64,000 bases of DNA from Chrysomallon squamiferum (GCA_012295275.1 CM022670.1:25888244-25952243), one strand, 5' to 3'; counted from the stretch's first letter, positions 39,640-52,190 are shown. Notes: generated by a model from the sequence alone, not told the origin. Translations and numbers: made by a program.

Positions 39640-40029
39640 GGTGTGTGAATGTTTCTGTATGTCATTGAATGGATGTGTTTGTGTTGTGTGTGTGTGTGTG
39701 TATGTTTGTGTGTATGTGTTTATGGTGTATGTATGTGTTTGTGTGTGTTTGAGTTTGTGTGTCATTATGTGTTGATATTACTATGTATATCAATATCTGT
39801 ATTCATGAATGTTTTTTTTTTTTTTTTGTATGTGTAATCCAGTCTGTTTATATACTCTTATGTGTGTTTATGTGTGCATGCATGACTTATTGTGACTGTC
39901 AGTCAGTCTGTTTATCTGTTTACATGCATACTGTTAAGCAGGAAACTACAAGAATAAATAAGTGAATGAAATTAAATAAATAAATGAATATTTAATGAGA
40001 ATAATTAGAGGGAATGCAATTTGCTTTCA

Positions 40030-40060
<31 letters not shown>
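39640..40060 (+). repeat. GT-rich tract and poly(T)
   Basis: Imperfect GT/GTAT repeats to about 39760, and poly(T) at 39812-39828 and 40031-40054. Confidence 0.85.
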
Positions 40061-40064
<4 letters not shown>

Positions 40065-40369
40065 ATTTTAATAACATAAGAACGAAATATTCAAGCAAGA
40101 CATTATATATATGAATTTTCTTACAGACAAAACTTGTATATATACACCACGGCCATAGATACATGAATCACTAAGATCTGTTTGGAATATGAAACTATAA
40201 AAAAAAAAACGTTCACCAAGAAAGAAAAAAACGTACGACAACAACAAAAAAAACAAAAAAAAAACTCTAGAACAAAATGATTAACTGAAATGATACAGAA
40301 AATTACATATTATTATCTGTCTTTTTAATTTTTTTATTTATTTTTTATTTTCCGAAAGATATGATCTAT

Positions 40370-40650
40370 TTTGCAGGCAGTGAATCATTACGCGAGCATA
40401 GAATCTCTGATTTGCTCAGCACACGTACAGTTTATTGCTCAGCACATGCAGGATGACTAGCCGAGCATGTCCTGTAATCGTGTTCAAAGGCAATCATCTG
40501 CATGTATATAACTACTGGGGGAATTCAATCAATGCGCAAACCTGTGTTTTCTTTCACACGTTACTGGATCATTACGCTCGTGATATATCAGGACTGAGCG
40601 GTTCTCTACAAAACGTTTATTTCATGCTCGGCGAATGACTCAGCAGCATA
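40370..40650. other. CpG-rich island-like block with inverted repeat
   Basis: More than ten CpGs in about 270 bp, against almost none in the flanking T-rich DNA. It contains two TTGCTCAGCACA-type copies (40412-40423 and 40435-40444) and a perfect 9-bp inverted pair CCGAGCATG (40461-40469) and CATGCTCGG (40623-40631). A 67-codon frame has no known motif. Candidate regulatory element or remnant of a structured RNA. Confidence 0.35.
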
Positions 40651-40739
40651 TTGCATATCTTCCGTGGTTTTTTGTTATATCTGATTTTAATATGTGGTTG
40701 TTTGGTGTGGGTTTTTTTAAATGTTAAATATTTTTATTT

Positions 40740-40855
40740 TTCTTGATTTTTCATAGATAATTAACTTATTTTTTTTTATGTCTTAATAGCATCTGAGTTA
40801 TTTCGTTTTTATGAGCTGTTTTTTTTTTTTTTTTTAATTTTATTTTATTTTATTT

Positions 40856-40892
<37 letters not shown>

Positions 40893-41380
40893 GGATTTTG
40901 TTTTTCTTTTCTTTTCTTCTGTTTTTATTTGTATTTGTTTGGAGGATGGTTTTATCTTTTATACCAATGAAGGGTTTTACTTTCAATTTTAAATACTTTA
41001 ATTTTTGTTAATATCTATACCTTTTTTTGTTTTTGTTTTTAATTTTTTTAAATATTTTTTGTTAATTGATATAAATACTGCTGTTAATTAATACCATATT
41101 TTTCAGTCTTTCATATCTATCAGTTCTATCAAGATTCTTTGCCATCCTGTTTATGTCAGTATTTATATATATGTGTACATGCATGACATTTTATGACTGT
41201 CAATTAGCTGAAACATTAGCTTTCTACTCCTGATAACTATAATGTTAGCATTAGAAAATAAATCAATAAAATATCATTACACAATACATTTGTTTCACAT
41301 GTATTTGATTTACTTTAACATTAATTTTTTTTTTTTTAATTATCATTTATTTTTTTTAAATTTGTTATAACCTTACAAGC
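40740..41380 (+). repeat. T-rich low-complexity tract
   Basis: Poly(T) at 40818-40834, (TTTTA)n at 40835-40857 and poly(T) at 40859-40890, grading into T-rich sequence without features. Confidence 0.85.
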
Positions 41381-41399
41381 TTATTCTAAGAATGAAAAA

Positions 41400-41920
41400 T
41401 CAAATCAGATGTGCACAGAGCTTGTTGGTATATTTCTGAATTACGAATATCCCTGGTCAAGAATCTATTTTCAGTCCTAACCTCATCTTCCTACTTCAAA
41501 GTCTTGACCGAGGTGCACATTTAACACTTTTCTGATTTTATTCTCTCAGCGCCATTTTCTAATCAGAATTGGAAAATGAAAGTTCCGTGAGTCGGAAATT
41601 CCTCAAGACGTGTGAGGCTAAAAACCTTCCGAGCCAATCATTCAATAAAGCCTGGCATAAATAAATCACTTTGCCTTTGTCACAGATCTATAGAAATCAA
41701 TACTTTCAAGTTGTTAATTTTGCCAAGAATGGAGAAAGGGCCACGAGTTCGAAGACGGAGAGGCACCGACTGTAATTCAAAGGAATCAAATTAATTGAGC
41801 CGTGACATTTCTTTCTACGGGACAACAGTGGGCACAGGCTATCTGTTATTGCAGGTCCTGCATCAAGATTAACAAGGATAAATAAAGTTTACTGTGTCTG
41901 TTTGTACACGATACTTACCA
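41400..41920. other. Higher-complexity block, candidate conserved noncoding element
   Basis: The longest GC-balanced unique block upstream of the receptor gene, with CpGs (CCGTGAGTCGGAA, CACGAGTTCGAAGACGG, GCACCGAC) and the site CAAATTAATTGAG at 41787-41799. The 60-codon frame ending at 41794 shows no domain. Confidence 0.35.
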
Positions 41921-42019
41921 TAACAAAGCTGTATGATACTGGTTCAACAAATCAAAATATTGTTGGTTGTCTGTTTTGTTACTGAAATCGACATTTCAGA
42001 GATTTTGAAAACTAGAAAT

Positions 42020-42225
42020 TCTTTATGTAGAATCGTGAAAGTAGTAGTAGTAGAAGTTACATAGCACTAGTAATAGTAGGTATAGAAAGAAGTAGTAGAA
42101 GTGATATTAATAATAGTAGGTTATGGTGTTGGAAGTAGTAGTTGCAGAGGTTTTGGTGGTGGTAGTAGTAGTTGTAAAGGTTTTGGTAGTGGTAGTAGTA
42201 GTTGTAGAGGTTTTGGTAAATAGCA
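42020..42225 (+). repeat. GTAGTA-rich minisatellite, about 30-bp unit
   Basis: GTA trinucleotides, then about three copies of GGTTTTGGTAGTGGTAGTAG followed by TAGTTGTAGA (42130-42220). Confidence 0.9.
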
Positions 42226-42289
42226 ACACTGAAAAATTATTTATTTTAAAAATATTATCATCTTAATTTAAAAAAAATATATTTATTAA

Positions 42290-42470
42290 GAATTCAGACA
42301 TTACTACTACTATTAATAACAATAATGACAATGATAATGATATGATGAGGGTGATAATAATAACAATAATGACAATGATAATAATGATAATTATGATGAT
42401 GATGATGATAGTAATGATCATAAAATGATCTTCTTCTTCTTTTTCTTCTTTTTTTTTTTGAAAAATAATG
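42290..42470 (+). repeat. AAT/GAT/TTC low-complexity tract
   Basis: Imperfect (AATGAT)n and a TTC/T tract. Confidence 0.9.
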
Positions 42471-42479
42471 GTAATGCTA

Positions 42480-42800
42480 AGGACACAAGAACAGAAATTA
42501 CAGAGGCAGATGGAGCATTCCTGTAATAACTCAATAAGCGAACATTTGTACTGAAATAACCCATTACGAGAATTACCAAGCGACCATGCAACGATGGATT
42601 CTAACAGGTCATAAAAATAATGTGTTCAGCATCACCCTCACATCAGATTCCTCTTGGCGTATCCTGAAGTGACGTCCATCAAAACGTTACGATTAGTCGT
42701 TGAACACAGGAGGAGAGGTTAACCTTTCGTATTGCGTTTATGTGCCAGAATCACACAAAAAATGGCCTGATTAATGTTTTCATGCTCTGCATGTGAAACG
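42480..42800. other. Higher-complexity block, candidate conserved noncoding element
   Basis: Non-repetitive, CpG-containing block (CATTACGAGAATTACC, AAGCGACC, GTGACGTCCATC, AAACGTTACG, TAGTCGTTG), including the CRE-like core TGACGTC near 42671. No open frame. Confidence 0.35.
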
Positions 42801-43129
42801 GATTGAATTATTTTTGTCCAAACTGTTAGTGAATTTTTTTCTTTCCATTTTTTTTTTTTTTTTTGGCAGAAAGGGTAGTGGGGAAAATACTGGTTTTCCG
42901 ATAAATTGAAAGCTTAATGAATTTATCAGTAAGAAAGAAGAAGAAACGATGAATAATGAAAGCAACAACATCAGAAAATTCAAATATATACATCACAGCT
43001 AGTTTAAATATGTTAATGAATTTACAGACAGTTTAAATGATAAAATTGTCATATATTGTTGATAAAATAATGTTGAAAACGCTAACTTGCCTTTATTAGT
43101 GATTATTTATTTATCATTAGGATGATCAT

Positions 43130-43440
43130 CACTGATTAAGATTAATACTCATTACAGTCACAGTAGTTGTAGCAGCAGTGAGGAGATGGTTTTAGCAGCA
43201 GTTGTAGTTATTTTAGCACTAGCAGTACCAGCAAAAGTAGGCATTTCGTGATTGTAGTAAAAAAAGCAGAAGAAGAAGAAATAGTAGCAGTAATAACTGT
43301 AGTAGATGTAGTAGTAGTAATATAGTAAAACGTGGTAGAAGTAGTTATAGTTATAAAAAGAGTATTACTGTTAGTACAGAAATAAGCAGTAACAATTGAA
43401 AAAACAATATTACTACTAATAGCAATAAACGAAGGCATAC
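43130..43440 (+). repeat. GTA/GCA-rich low-complexity tract
   Basis: Imperfect GTAGTAGCAG-type trinucleotides. The minus-strand 76-codon frame is Thr/Ser-rich repeat translation. Confidence 0.85.
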
Positions 43441-43499
43441 TTTATGACTGGTACCTTAATGTCAGCATTTCAGAGATTACACTAAATCAACAAGAGTGT

Positions 43500-43880
43500 T
43501 TATTATTCAAACTTCTGCAATACCACTATAATTAGTTTTCCATGGCATCGACAAAAACGTGTCAATACTCAGTTTGAAAGGATTATTGATGTGCTGGCGC
43601 TAATTGATTCTGTGAAATACTCCAGGAAAACCAAACAGTCCAAATCAATCATTCACTTATTGCTTTTATCAATTACCACGATCTCACCTTCAGCCTATAA
43701 ACTAAACCCAGTGGTAGAAGAAGTGACAGAAAACGCGTCAACTTGCGTTAACTTCGGAGAGATGTTTTGTTTTGATAATAAACCAAAAAAGTAATAGTTT
43801 AGCGAGAAAAGAAGACTTGTCATGGTCTTGCACATTCCAAATTACCTCTAGGTTGGTGTCAATTGTAAGTATAGGAGGGG
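43500..43880. other. Higher-complexity block, candidate conserved noncoding element
   Basis: Unique block with GGCGCTAATTGATTC near 43597 and CpGs (ACAAAAACGTGTC, AACGCGTCAAC). The 67-codon frame at 43591-43794 has no motif. Confidence 0.3.
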
Positions 43881-43980
43881 CTCATTGAAAATAATTTAGT
43901 GTAGAGAAACAAAACACTTTATATATTTTCACAGTTAGGAGCTGCTTCAGAGGTGTGTAACCTGAACCTACTTGTCATAA

Positions 43981-44660
43981 TGCTTCACGGAGATTAACCA
44001 TGGAGATAGTAACTATCACACATTATGGAGAATTTAACAACTGCATTGTGGAAATTGAAACTGTTGCATCACTCAGGTTGTAACTACTACATCATGGAGG
44101 TTGTAACTACTGCAACATGAATGTTGTAATTAAGTCATCATAGAGATTGCAACTATCTCATCAGGCAGTATTTCAACAACTGCATCACAGAGATTGAAAC
44201 TATCACATTATGGAGGATGAAACTATTGCACTGCAGAGGTTGTAACTACTGCATCATGGAGGTTAACGGATTTTGTAACTATTGATCATTAGAGGTTGTA
44301 ACTACCACAACATGATTATTGTAACTACTCCATCATGCAGGTTGAAACTATTGCATCACAGAAATTGTAACTAATGCATCATGGAGGATGTAAGTATTGC
44401 GATTCAGAGGTTGTAACTACTGTATAGAGAGATTGTAACTATACATCACCTGGGCTCTAACTTAACTGTATCACTGAGACTCTAACCAATGTATCACCGT
44501 GGCTGTAACTACTACATCAGTAAGGATACAGCTACTGCTGTGACTATTAAATCACAGACTCTGTACCTCCAACGAGGCTGTAGCTATCACAGTACTTAAG
44601 CCGTGTCAGCTGCATCACTGAGACTGGTAATATTAATCTGCTGCGGAGACTGTGAAGTAA
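43981..44660 (+). repeat. Decayed 23-bp minisatellite, about 27 units
   Basis: Consensus unit near GTTGTAACTACTGCATCATG followed by GAG, repeated across about 680 bp with substitutions and a few insertions (for example near 44166-44190 and 44263-44275). The central part (44077-44420) is best preserved; the 3' part drifts to GACTCTAAC/GGCTGTAAC variants. A unit length of 23 is not a multiple of three, and no frame stays open. Confidence 0.9.
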
Positions 44661-44899
44661 TAATTCTTGTGGACTATTAATTTCTGGTACCTTGGAGTGT
44701 TATTCACTTCAGTGAAGCTGTCAGGATATGACTGCAGCTATTAATCTTGGTTTGTGTGAGCAAAATATTATATGATGATATTAACTAGGCTTCTGAATCC
44801 ACACACAATATATGTATAGAAATATTTTTAAAACGCTTAAAAAGTTCAGACTGAAGATAATGTTATGGTAATTTAATTTTTGAACTGGTATAAGATTTC

Positions 44900-45370
44900 C
44901 TTTTATTGATTATTATGGCATATAAAATTATTGTTGTTGTTGTTTTTGTTATTAATATAGTTGTTGATATAAATATCAATGGTGTTTTTGTTGTTGTTGT
45001 TCTTATTTGTACTGTTTTAATTATTAATGTTTTTAAATTGCTATTATTGTTTTTGTTGTTGTTATTATTTTTATCATCAAGATCATGATCATTATTATTA
45101 TTTTTTATAATTTTTTTTTTTTTTTAAATTTACCAAAGCATTAACACTGTTCTTTTTCATCTTTCATGTAATGAAATCCCTTTTCATCATTTAAAATTAA
45201 AATTATATTTTTTTATAAACTAGTATCATTACTCTTAACACATAACAGTAACATAACAAACAATTTAATTTTTGAGAAAATCACAACAAAACTAAACAGA
45301 AATATCTAAAAAAAAAAAAAAAAAATTTAAAAAAAAACAACAACAACTAAAAAATGAAAAAAAAAAAATA
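44900..45370 (+). repeat. TTG/ATT-rich and poly(T)/poly(A) low-complexity tract
   Basis: Imperfect TTG/ATT trinucleotides (44930-45100), poly(T) at 45110-45126, poly(A) at 45308-45325 and 45356-45368. Confidence 0.85.
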
Positions 45371-45379
45371 TAAATTCCT

Positions 45380-45780
45380 ACCTTCATAAATTCATCAACA
45401 ACAGCAATGACAAGGAACAACAGTGCTGGAATTCTTCCACTACTACAACAACGTCAGACAGATGGTTGAATCTGGAGACCTGCGGAGATTCTCTCACATG
45501 AAAATAGTCAAACCATTGTTGTGTGAGCGAGCACATCTGCCCCGAAGTCGCAAGCATCACACTTCTCTACTGCTCACAGTGGCATTGATCCAGTGGAAAT
45601 AATGAAAACTGAATAACCAGCCTGTCAGGTCAGTCACTCACACAGCGACAGACCGACCCACTGGACTCGCCCAGATGACACAACGTCGGTATTAAAGTCT
45701 GATGACAGTGCTGTCACTTGCATGCATCGTTGTTATTATTATTATTATTAACAGCAGCAGCAGCAGCAGCAGCAGCATGC
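45380..45780. other. Unique block ending in (GCA)n
   Basis: Moderately complex sequence with CpGs and no exon. (ATT)n and (GCA)8 occur at 45731-45778. Confidence 0.45.
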
Positions 45781-45829
45781 TTTGTTGGCTATTGTCATGT
45801 GCAGATTTGAGATGGCTAGAATGTGAATT

Positions 45830-46055
45830 GTTTTATGGTGGGGTGAAAGCTCTGGTTTAACCTACTTTGATGTTTATGGAGGGAAAAAGCTGCAGTTTAA
45901 TGTTTTGCAATATAAAAGGGGGTAAATCTGCTGTTTAATGAATTGTGATATGGATGGGGAAAAAACTGTATTTTTATCAATTTTAATAAGGTGGGGAAAT
46001 GCTGCAGTTTAAGAAATTCTGATATGGAGAGGAAAGCTGCAGTTTAATGATCAGC
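45830..46055 (+). repeat. Diverged tandem repeat, about 50-bp unit
   Basis: About five units sharing GGGG(A/T)AAAGCTGCAGTTTAATG and a TTGTGATATGGA segment. Confidence 0.8.
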
Positions 46056-46360
46056 ACACATCATTGGCCTGATCTGTCCTTCCTAGCTTTTATTACTGAT
46101 GCATTGGCAAATCAATAAGCAGAATCCATAGGAATTTCCAGTTCAAATAATCACATTGAGAACTCATTGTACAAAGCGGTTTTTCATTGCTAATGAGTTT
46201 CAGCTCTGAGATTTTTCTCTTTTTCAAAATATTTGTTGAAGTTAAGATGACTGGCAGCTAACAGCCAATGGTTGTGAGTGTGTTATGTTTGTGTGATAAA
46301 AAAATAATAATAAAAAAGAAAAAGAAAAAATTAAGACTAAAGGTAGTGATTGTGAATTTC

Positions 46361-46393
46361 TGTGTGTGTGTGTCTGTGTGTGTGTGTGTGTGT

Positions 46394-46456
<63 letters not shown>

Positions 46457-46480
46457 TGTGTCTGTGTGTGTGTGTGTGCA
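46361..46480 (+). repeat. (GT)n microsatellite
   Basis: About 60 GT units with a few GA/TC interruptions. 46056-46360 and 46481-46820 are unique sequence without a gene. Confidence 0.97.
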
Positions 46481-46814
46481 TTTGTTAAAAACCAAACCCA
46501 TATATATATATGAAATATTTTGATATTAAAGTTTCAATAATACTGATGAGAGCGTGAAACAAATACCAAGCCTGTAAGGCCCACCTTCCATCAATACACA
46601 CCATGGCTTTTCACTAACTAGTTATGGAGCACTGTCAAGAATGGGAAATATCTCAGTGGCATCATTCAACAGTTATATCAGTCTGAACCATCAAATGCTT
46701 CAGTGACCAACCTACAACAACATCTGACTGAGCAAAAATGATTAAACTGCCAATGAGAAAATTTGAAACCTTTACAGAATCTCTGTCCTATATCAGTATT
46801 GCAGGGTTAATTTT

Positions 46815-47015
46815 AATCCCACAGTAACGTCATGTATTTTTTGTTACAAAGTGAAATGAATGTTCCAACACACACACACACACACAGTAACGTCATGTAT
46901 TTTTTGTTACAAAGTGAAATGAATGTTCCAACACACACACACACACACACAGTAACGTCATGTATTTTTTGTTACAAAGTGAAATGAATGTTCCAGCACA
47001 CACACACACGTGTGT
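46815..47015 (+). repeat. Three-copy tandem repeat, 63-65-bp unit with internal (CA)n
   Basis: The unit is ACAGTAACGTCATGTATTTT, then TTGTTACAAAGTGAAATGAA, TGTTCCAAC and a CA run of 15-22 nt that varies between copies. Units start near 46821, 46884 and 46949; the last ends in CACACGTGTGTG. Near identical except for CA length. Confidence 0.95.
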
Positions 47016-47234
47016 GACATTTTGATAACTAGAGTGTTAGGGCAGTCACAGGCAGACAGGAGTTAAAAGTCCAGGAAATGTGTGATTACCATTACATGGA
47101 TATAGTCACATGACAGAGAGAGAGAGACAGACGAGGAAAATGTCATGTAAAAATGTGACCAGTTTCATTGTTTTGTACACAAAGAAAGTTCAAGCTAGAA
47201 AACAGTATAAAGTATAAAATGAGTTTAATTTCAT

Positions 47235-47297
47235 ACAATAGTTTTATTATTATTATTATAATCTTTTTTTTTTTTTTTTATTATTTTTTTTTTATTT

Positions 47298-47329
<32 letters not shown>

Positions 47330-47380
47330 TTTATTTATTTATTTATTTATTTGTTTGTTTATTTATTTTTAAAATTTACA
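47235..47380 (+). repeat. (TTTA)n and poly(T) tract
   Basis: Imperfect TTA, T-run and TTTA repeats. 47381-48960 is AT-rich, with further (ATT)n/poly(T) at 47965-47996, 48047-48095 and 48434-48490, (CA)-rich sequence at 48295-48360 and poly(T) at 48787-48813; no gene. Confidence 0.9.
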
Positions 47381-48783
47381 TATTTGCTTTTGGGTGAAAA
47401 GAAAAGATTTATGTAAAAGGAATAATAAGTTAAAAACTACACTAATAAAACCTTATATGTGTTTATTAAACTCTCCTATATGTAAATGCAAATAAAAATT
47501 CGATCCGGAAAAAGAATGACGTTATGAATAAAATAATAAATGTAAATAATACTAATAATAAAAAGCAGAAAAACAAAAACAAACCAAAAATAAAAAAATA
47601 AAATAATAAAATATCAATACAAGCTCATTATCAACTTAAACAATTTTGTATCTGCAGAGAGTGAGACAAAGAATAAAAACCAAGAAATGTTTTTTTTTTT
47701 TATATTACAAGATTTCATAATTATATAATATTATATTATAATATTTAATATAAAACTGGTTGAAGATATTAAAATCATCTGTAATGTACTCATCATTAAA
47801 CGAAACCAACACATCTTTGCGAAGGTGCAGATAAGAAATCACTTACTGCTAAGAAAAAATAATAAATGCAGGTGTCTTCTCTGACATTATCATTATAAAA
47901 CAACTCATATTTGACTCTTGTTAACTCTTAAGGACAACTAGGTTTTGAAGTTTTCTCCTCATTAATTATTATTATTATTATTATTTTTTTTTTTTTGGAT
48001 TAAATGCCATTAAACGTACATTAATTCATTATGGAATGTTTTTCATTTTATTGTTATTATTATCATTATTATTATTATTTTATTATAATTTTTTTGTTGT
48101 TGTTGCTGCTTTTGGGGCTTTACCAAATCCTTCATGACCAGAATGTTAGAAATTATTCTACATTCCTTATTAACATAGTATGAATGTTTCACATTACAAC
48201 AAATGGAGTTATTTCCCTTCAGTGATTTTCAACAAAGACAAATTTTTATTATTTATTTTACATACATTATACAAAGTTCTCACAAATACTACATGCATCA
48301 ACACACATTCACAAGCACATGCCCACCTGTTTGTGCACACATGCACACACCCACACACATGAAACCTGTACACAGTACATACGTAAACTCACACTAATAT
48401 ACATACTGAATATGATGATTATCACTTTTATTACATTTTTTTATTATTATTATTATTATTATTTTTTTTTTTTTTTTTTTTTTTTTATTATTATAGATCA
48501 TTCTTAAAGCAAAATAACACTAGCGTGACACAACCCTTAGAAATGAATTACACTAAAATATTACACTGAACCGTGACTTGTTGTTTTCCTGAGATAATCA
48601 AGCTGGGTCTTGATCCTAAGCACAAATGTCAGTCAGTGTCATATTACCGGACAGACCAAAATTATTAATAAACATTGCTGTTTTTCTCACAGGTAGCAAG
48701 CAAGGTAAGACTTAGGTACCACAAAAAATATTTTATTTGAAAAATAAAACAGTAATTGTTAAATTAACAAATTAACAAATTAA

Positions 48784-48817
<34 letters not shown>

Positions 48818-49004
48818 TGATATCTATACCATGACTTTTAAATCTTGCTTACTTTGTACATTTTAAACCATAGTTGTTGTTGAAATATTTTATTTCATAA
48901 AAGTCATAGGATCATATCTTCTTAGTGTAGCTGTTGAGTCTTGCCATCCAGTTTTTATAGTTTTATGTGTGTGTTTATGTATATATGTGTGTGTGTGTAT
49001 ATAT

Positions 49005-49520
49005 ATATGTTAACTTACAGAAAGAGGTGATTAAATACATTTAATGTTTTCTTAATGTACATTGTTTATGTTAACTTATACAGTGTATATTATGTCAGTT
49101 TACATAAAATATAATAATCTAATTATTCTTAATTCATATAAACTGTATTAATTATGTTTACTATTAACATATTAATTGCTTTTAATGTTATCTTAATTAT
49201 AAATTATATTTATATTATTTCATATAAAGTATCTTAGTTGTATTTAATGTTAACATATAAAGAAATGTATTATTTATGTTTATTAATTTAGTTTGTTAGT
49301 TTATATAGACTTTATTAATCACTTGATGCTAAGTTATATGCAATGTTTAATGTTGTATACATTGTATTACTTATATACATTGTATTAATTAACTTTATGT
49401 TAACTGATATACATTGTATTAATCTTCTTCTTTTTTTTAACTTATATATATTTCTCTTAGTCACATGTAATGTTAACTTATATTAATCTTGTTTAATGTT
49501 AAATTACATACAGATTACAT
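49005..49520 (+). repeat. Highly diverged AT-rich tandem array, about 30-40-bp unit
   Basis: Recurrent TTAATGTTAACTTATATACA-like phrases with ATTGTATTAATTA through about 500 bp. 49521-50530 is unique AT-rich sequence without a supported feature. Confidence 0.6.
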
Positions 49521-50539
49521 TATGTATAAATATATATATATATATGCAGTGATATGAAAAAGAAAAAAGAAAAGAAAAAGAAATGAAACAATTTTCACTA
49601 CTGACTTGAAGACAGATTCAGTAATAAATATTTCTTTGAGTGAAGTAGACATATACTGATATACTGTAAAAACAGAGCAAGTGTAATTACTTTTAATCTT
49701 TAATTTTCTGTAACCAGAAATACCACTTAAGTGTTATTTTATAAAGCTTTTAACAGTAATCAAATAACTAGTCCAGTACCATTAAAGAAAATGTTAATTA
49801 TTTTTGCTTCTATTTTCTGATTTCTTAAACTGTTTTGAACAGAATAGCATGGTGATGTTAAATTGGTTATGTCCACAACAAGCATACTTGACCCATTCTC
49901 TGACTGAAACAGAATTAAGGTTATCCAAACCTATATTTACCTATTTTACTTAGTACAGGTTTTTTTTAAAACAAATTCTTGTTGTATAATGCGTACTCAG
50001 AACATTCTGTTTTGGACTGTACTCTTTTTCACAAGGTCAGAAGGATGGTCCTGGACTGGCGTACTTGGTCATTTCTTTGATGGGAAGATTGCCAGAAATT
50101 AACCCACAAACATGTACTCAGTGCACTTTGTTTTGAAACAGTTTAAAATGAGAACAATATTGATTACACTTCCATCGAACCATCTAAGACCTTTACGTAA
50201 ATTATAATAGCAAATATCTGATCTGTCTACAGCAGTGGAAATGATTGTTAGGCCGACACAACACAGCTAAGAACAAACAGCCAGTTGGGCTCAGCATTTC
50301 AATAATAACAGAATAATAACATTATTCAGTATTGACTTACAATAATGTTAATAGCGTCACAAGAGATAATACTGTATGAAATGAAACTATAGGTGATATA
50401 CAATAAACTAAAAAGAAATAACAGGTAAAACATTTTCAAAAAAGTAAATAGTGTTAATTTATCATGTTTATATATATTATATTAACACATATAGTGGCAT
50501 ATCCACATATATAAAAAGTGGTACTTTGACTTACGAGTT

Positions 50540-50541
50540 TA

Positions 50542-50573
<32 letters not shown>

Positions 50574-51045
50574 ACACATATACACACACACATATATATG
50601 TATATTTAGAAATATTTATATATACACACACCACAAACACATATGTATACATATACATATACACATACACACACACATGCACAGACACACGCACACACAC
50701 ATACAATAGCAAGCATCAAATTATATGCATTTTTCATTTTCTATGAAAACACATTGTCATACATCATACATACATATTGTCGAATATATATATATATATA
50801 TGTATACACATATATATACATACATACACACATATGCACTGTAATAGATCATAAACATACACTGTCACAATATCACATACATACACTGTCACTGTAATGA
50901 ACAACTATACTCATAAACACACATGTCACACACATAAATATACACATACAATCATTGTCATGCACAGATACAAACATATTCACACAACACACACAGGCAA
51001 ATTTGCATACACACCCTATACATATGTATTTCTCTCTCTCTTTAT

Positions 51046-51129
<84 letters not shown>

Positions 51130-51250
51130 ATGTGTAGTCTGTGTGTGTATGCAATTTTGCAAGTGTGTGTTTGGGTATACAAACATTTACGGACACACAC
51201 ACACACACATAGATATGTGCAAGCATATACACACACAACATGTATATATT
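50540..51250 (+). repeat. AT/AC and (GA)n microsatellite cluster
   Basis: AT then AC/ATAC repeats (50540-51020), a perfect (GA)n at 51055-51124, and CA/GT-rich flanks to 51250. The 121- and 127-codon frames here are repeat translations. Confidence 0.95.
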
Positions 51251-52157
51251 AGTCACACATGATTTTTCCTATTTACAGTACAGTTTTGTCTATAGACTTT
51301 TATCTCCATCACGAAGGACACACAAGTCTTAACTTGAAGTGCAGATACAGTTATATTTTTATTTTTGTCATTACTTTGTCTTCTGTTTCAATTATAGTTT
51401 CACAAAAGCAAAAAAAAAAAAACAACAATAATAATAATAATAATAATAATAAATATATATATATAAAGCAGTGATAAGTGATCTTCATTATTATTTCCAG
51501 AATAATTATTAAAAAAAAAAAAAAATACAATAGATGTTTAAGTGTGTAATTATTAGGAATTATCTTTTAAGCTGATTTCTATTCATGGTACATCATGCTT
51601 AAAACTTGCTGAGCTGAACAAAAAACCACAACAGCAAAAACAAAATACTTGTCTGTTGAAATGAAATCATTGGCTAGAAACTGTGAATAAATAAAATATT
51701 TCTAGGGTATTTCTCGGAAATATAACTGAATTGTTTTACTAATGTCAGTGAAACAGAAAGATGAATAGCTTTATGCTATCACAAGGTATGTTTTATCAAT
51801 AACTGAGTTTTTACAAATAAAATACAGTGATATGCCATACTCTTCTTTAATAGCATATGATCTGATATGGTATGATCTGCTACATGTTAAGCTATGCTAT
51901 GAGGTATGCTAAGCAATGACATATAATGCGATATGTAATGTTATGATATGTGCTATGTGCTATGTGCTATGATATGCTCTATGCTAAGCAATAACATAAG
52001 ATGTGACATATGATATGCTATGTGCTGTACTCTATATGTGATAATATTATGATCTGTGAAGTGACATGATGTAATATGATTCATTACATGAAAGTATATA
52101 ATAAAATGTAATCCTGTATTATATAATAGCATGTGACATACTGCACTACTGAGTGTA
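51251..52157. other. Upstream flank of the receptor gene with degenerate TATGCTATG repeat
   Basis: (AAT)n/(AT)n at 51425-51465 and unique AT-rich sequence to about 51830. About 51835-52135 is then dominated by short diverged words such as TATGATATG, GCTATG and GATATGCTATG. No TATA box or promoter can be assigned with confidence; any 5' untranslated exon of the receptor should lie in or beyond this region. Confidence 0.5.
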
Positions 52158-52190
52158 ATGCATTACAGTGTAATTTCAGATATTTATGAA

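Noticed and set aside
52158-52190. Upstream in-frame ATG at 52158 as the start
   Set aside because: Would place 11 polar residues before the signal peptide, and a plausible acceptor lies between the two ATGs. Kept only as an alternative.
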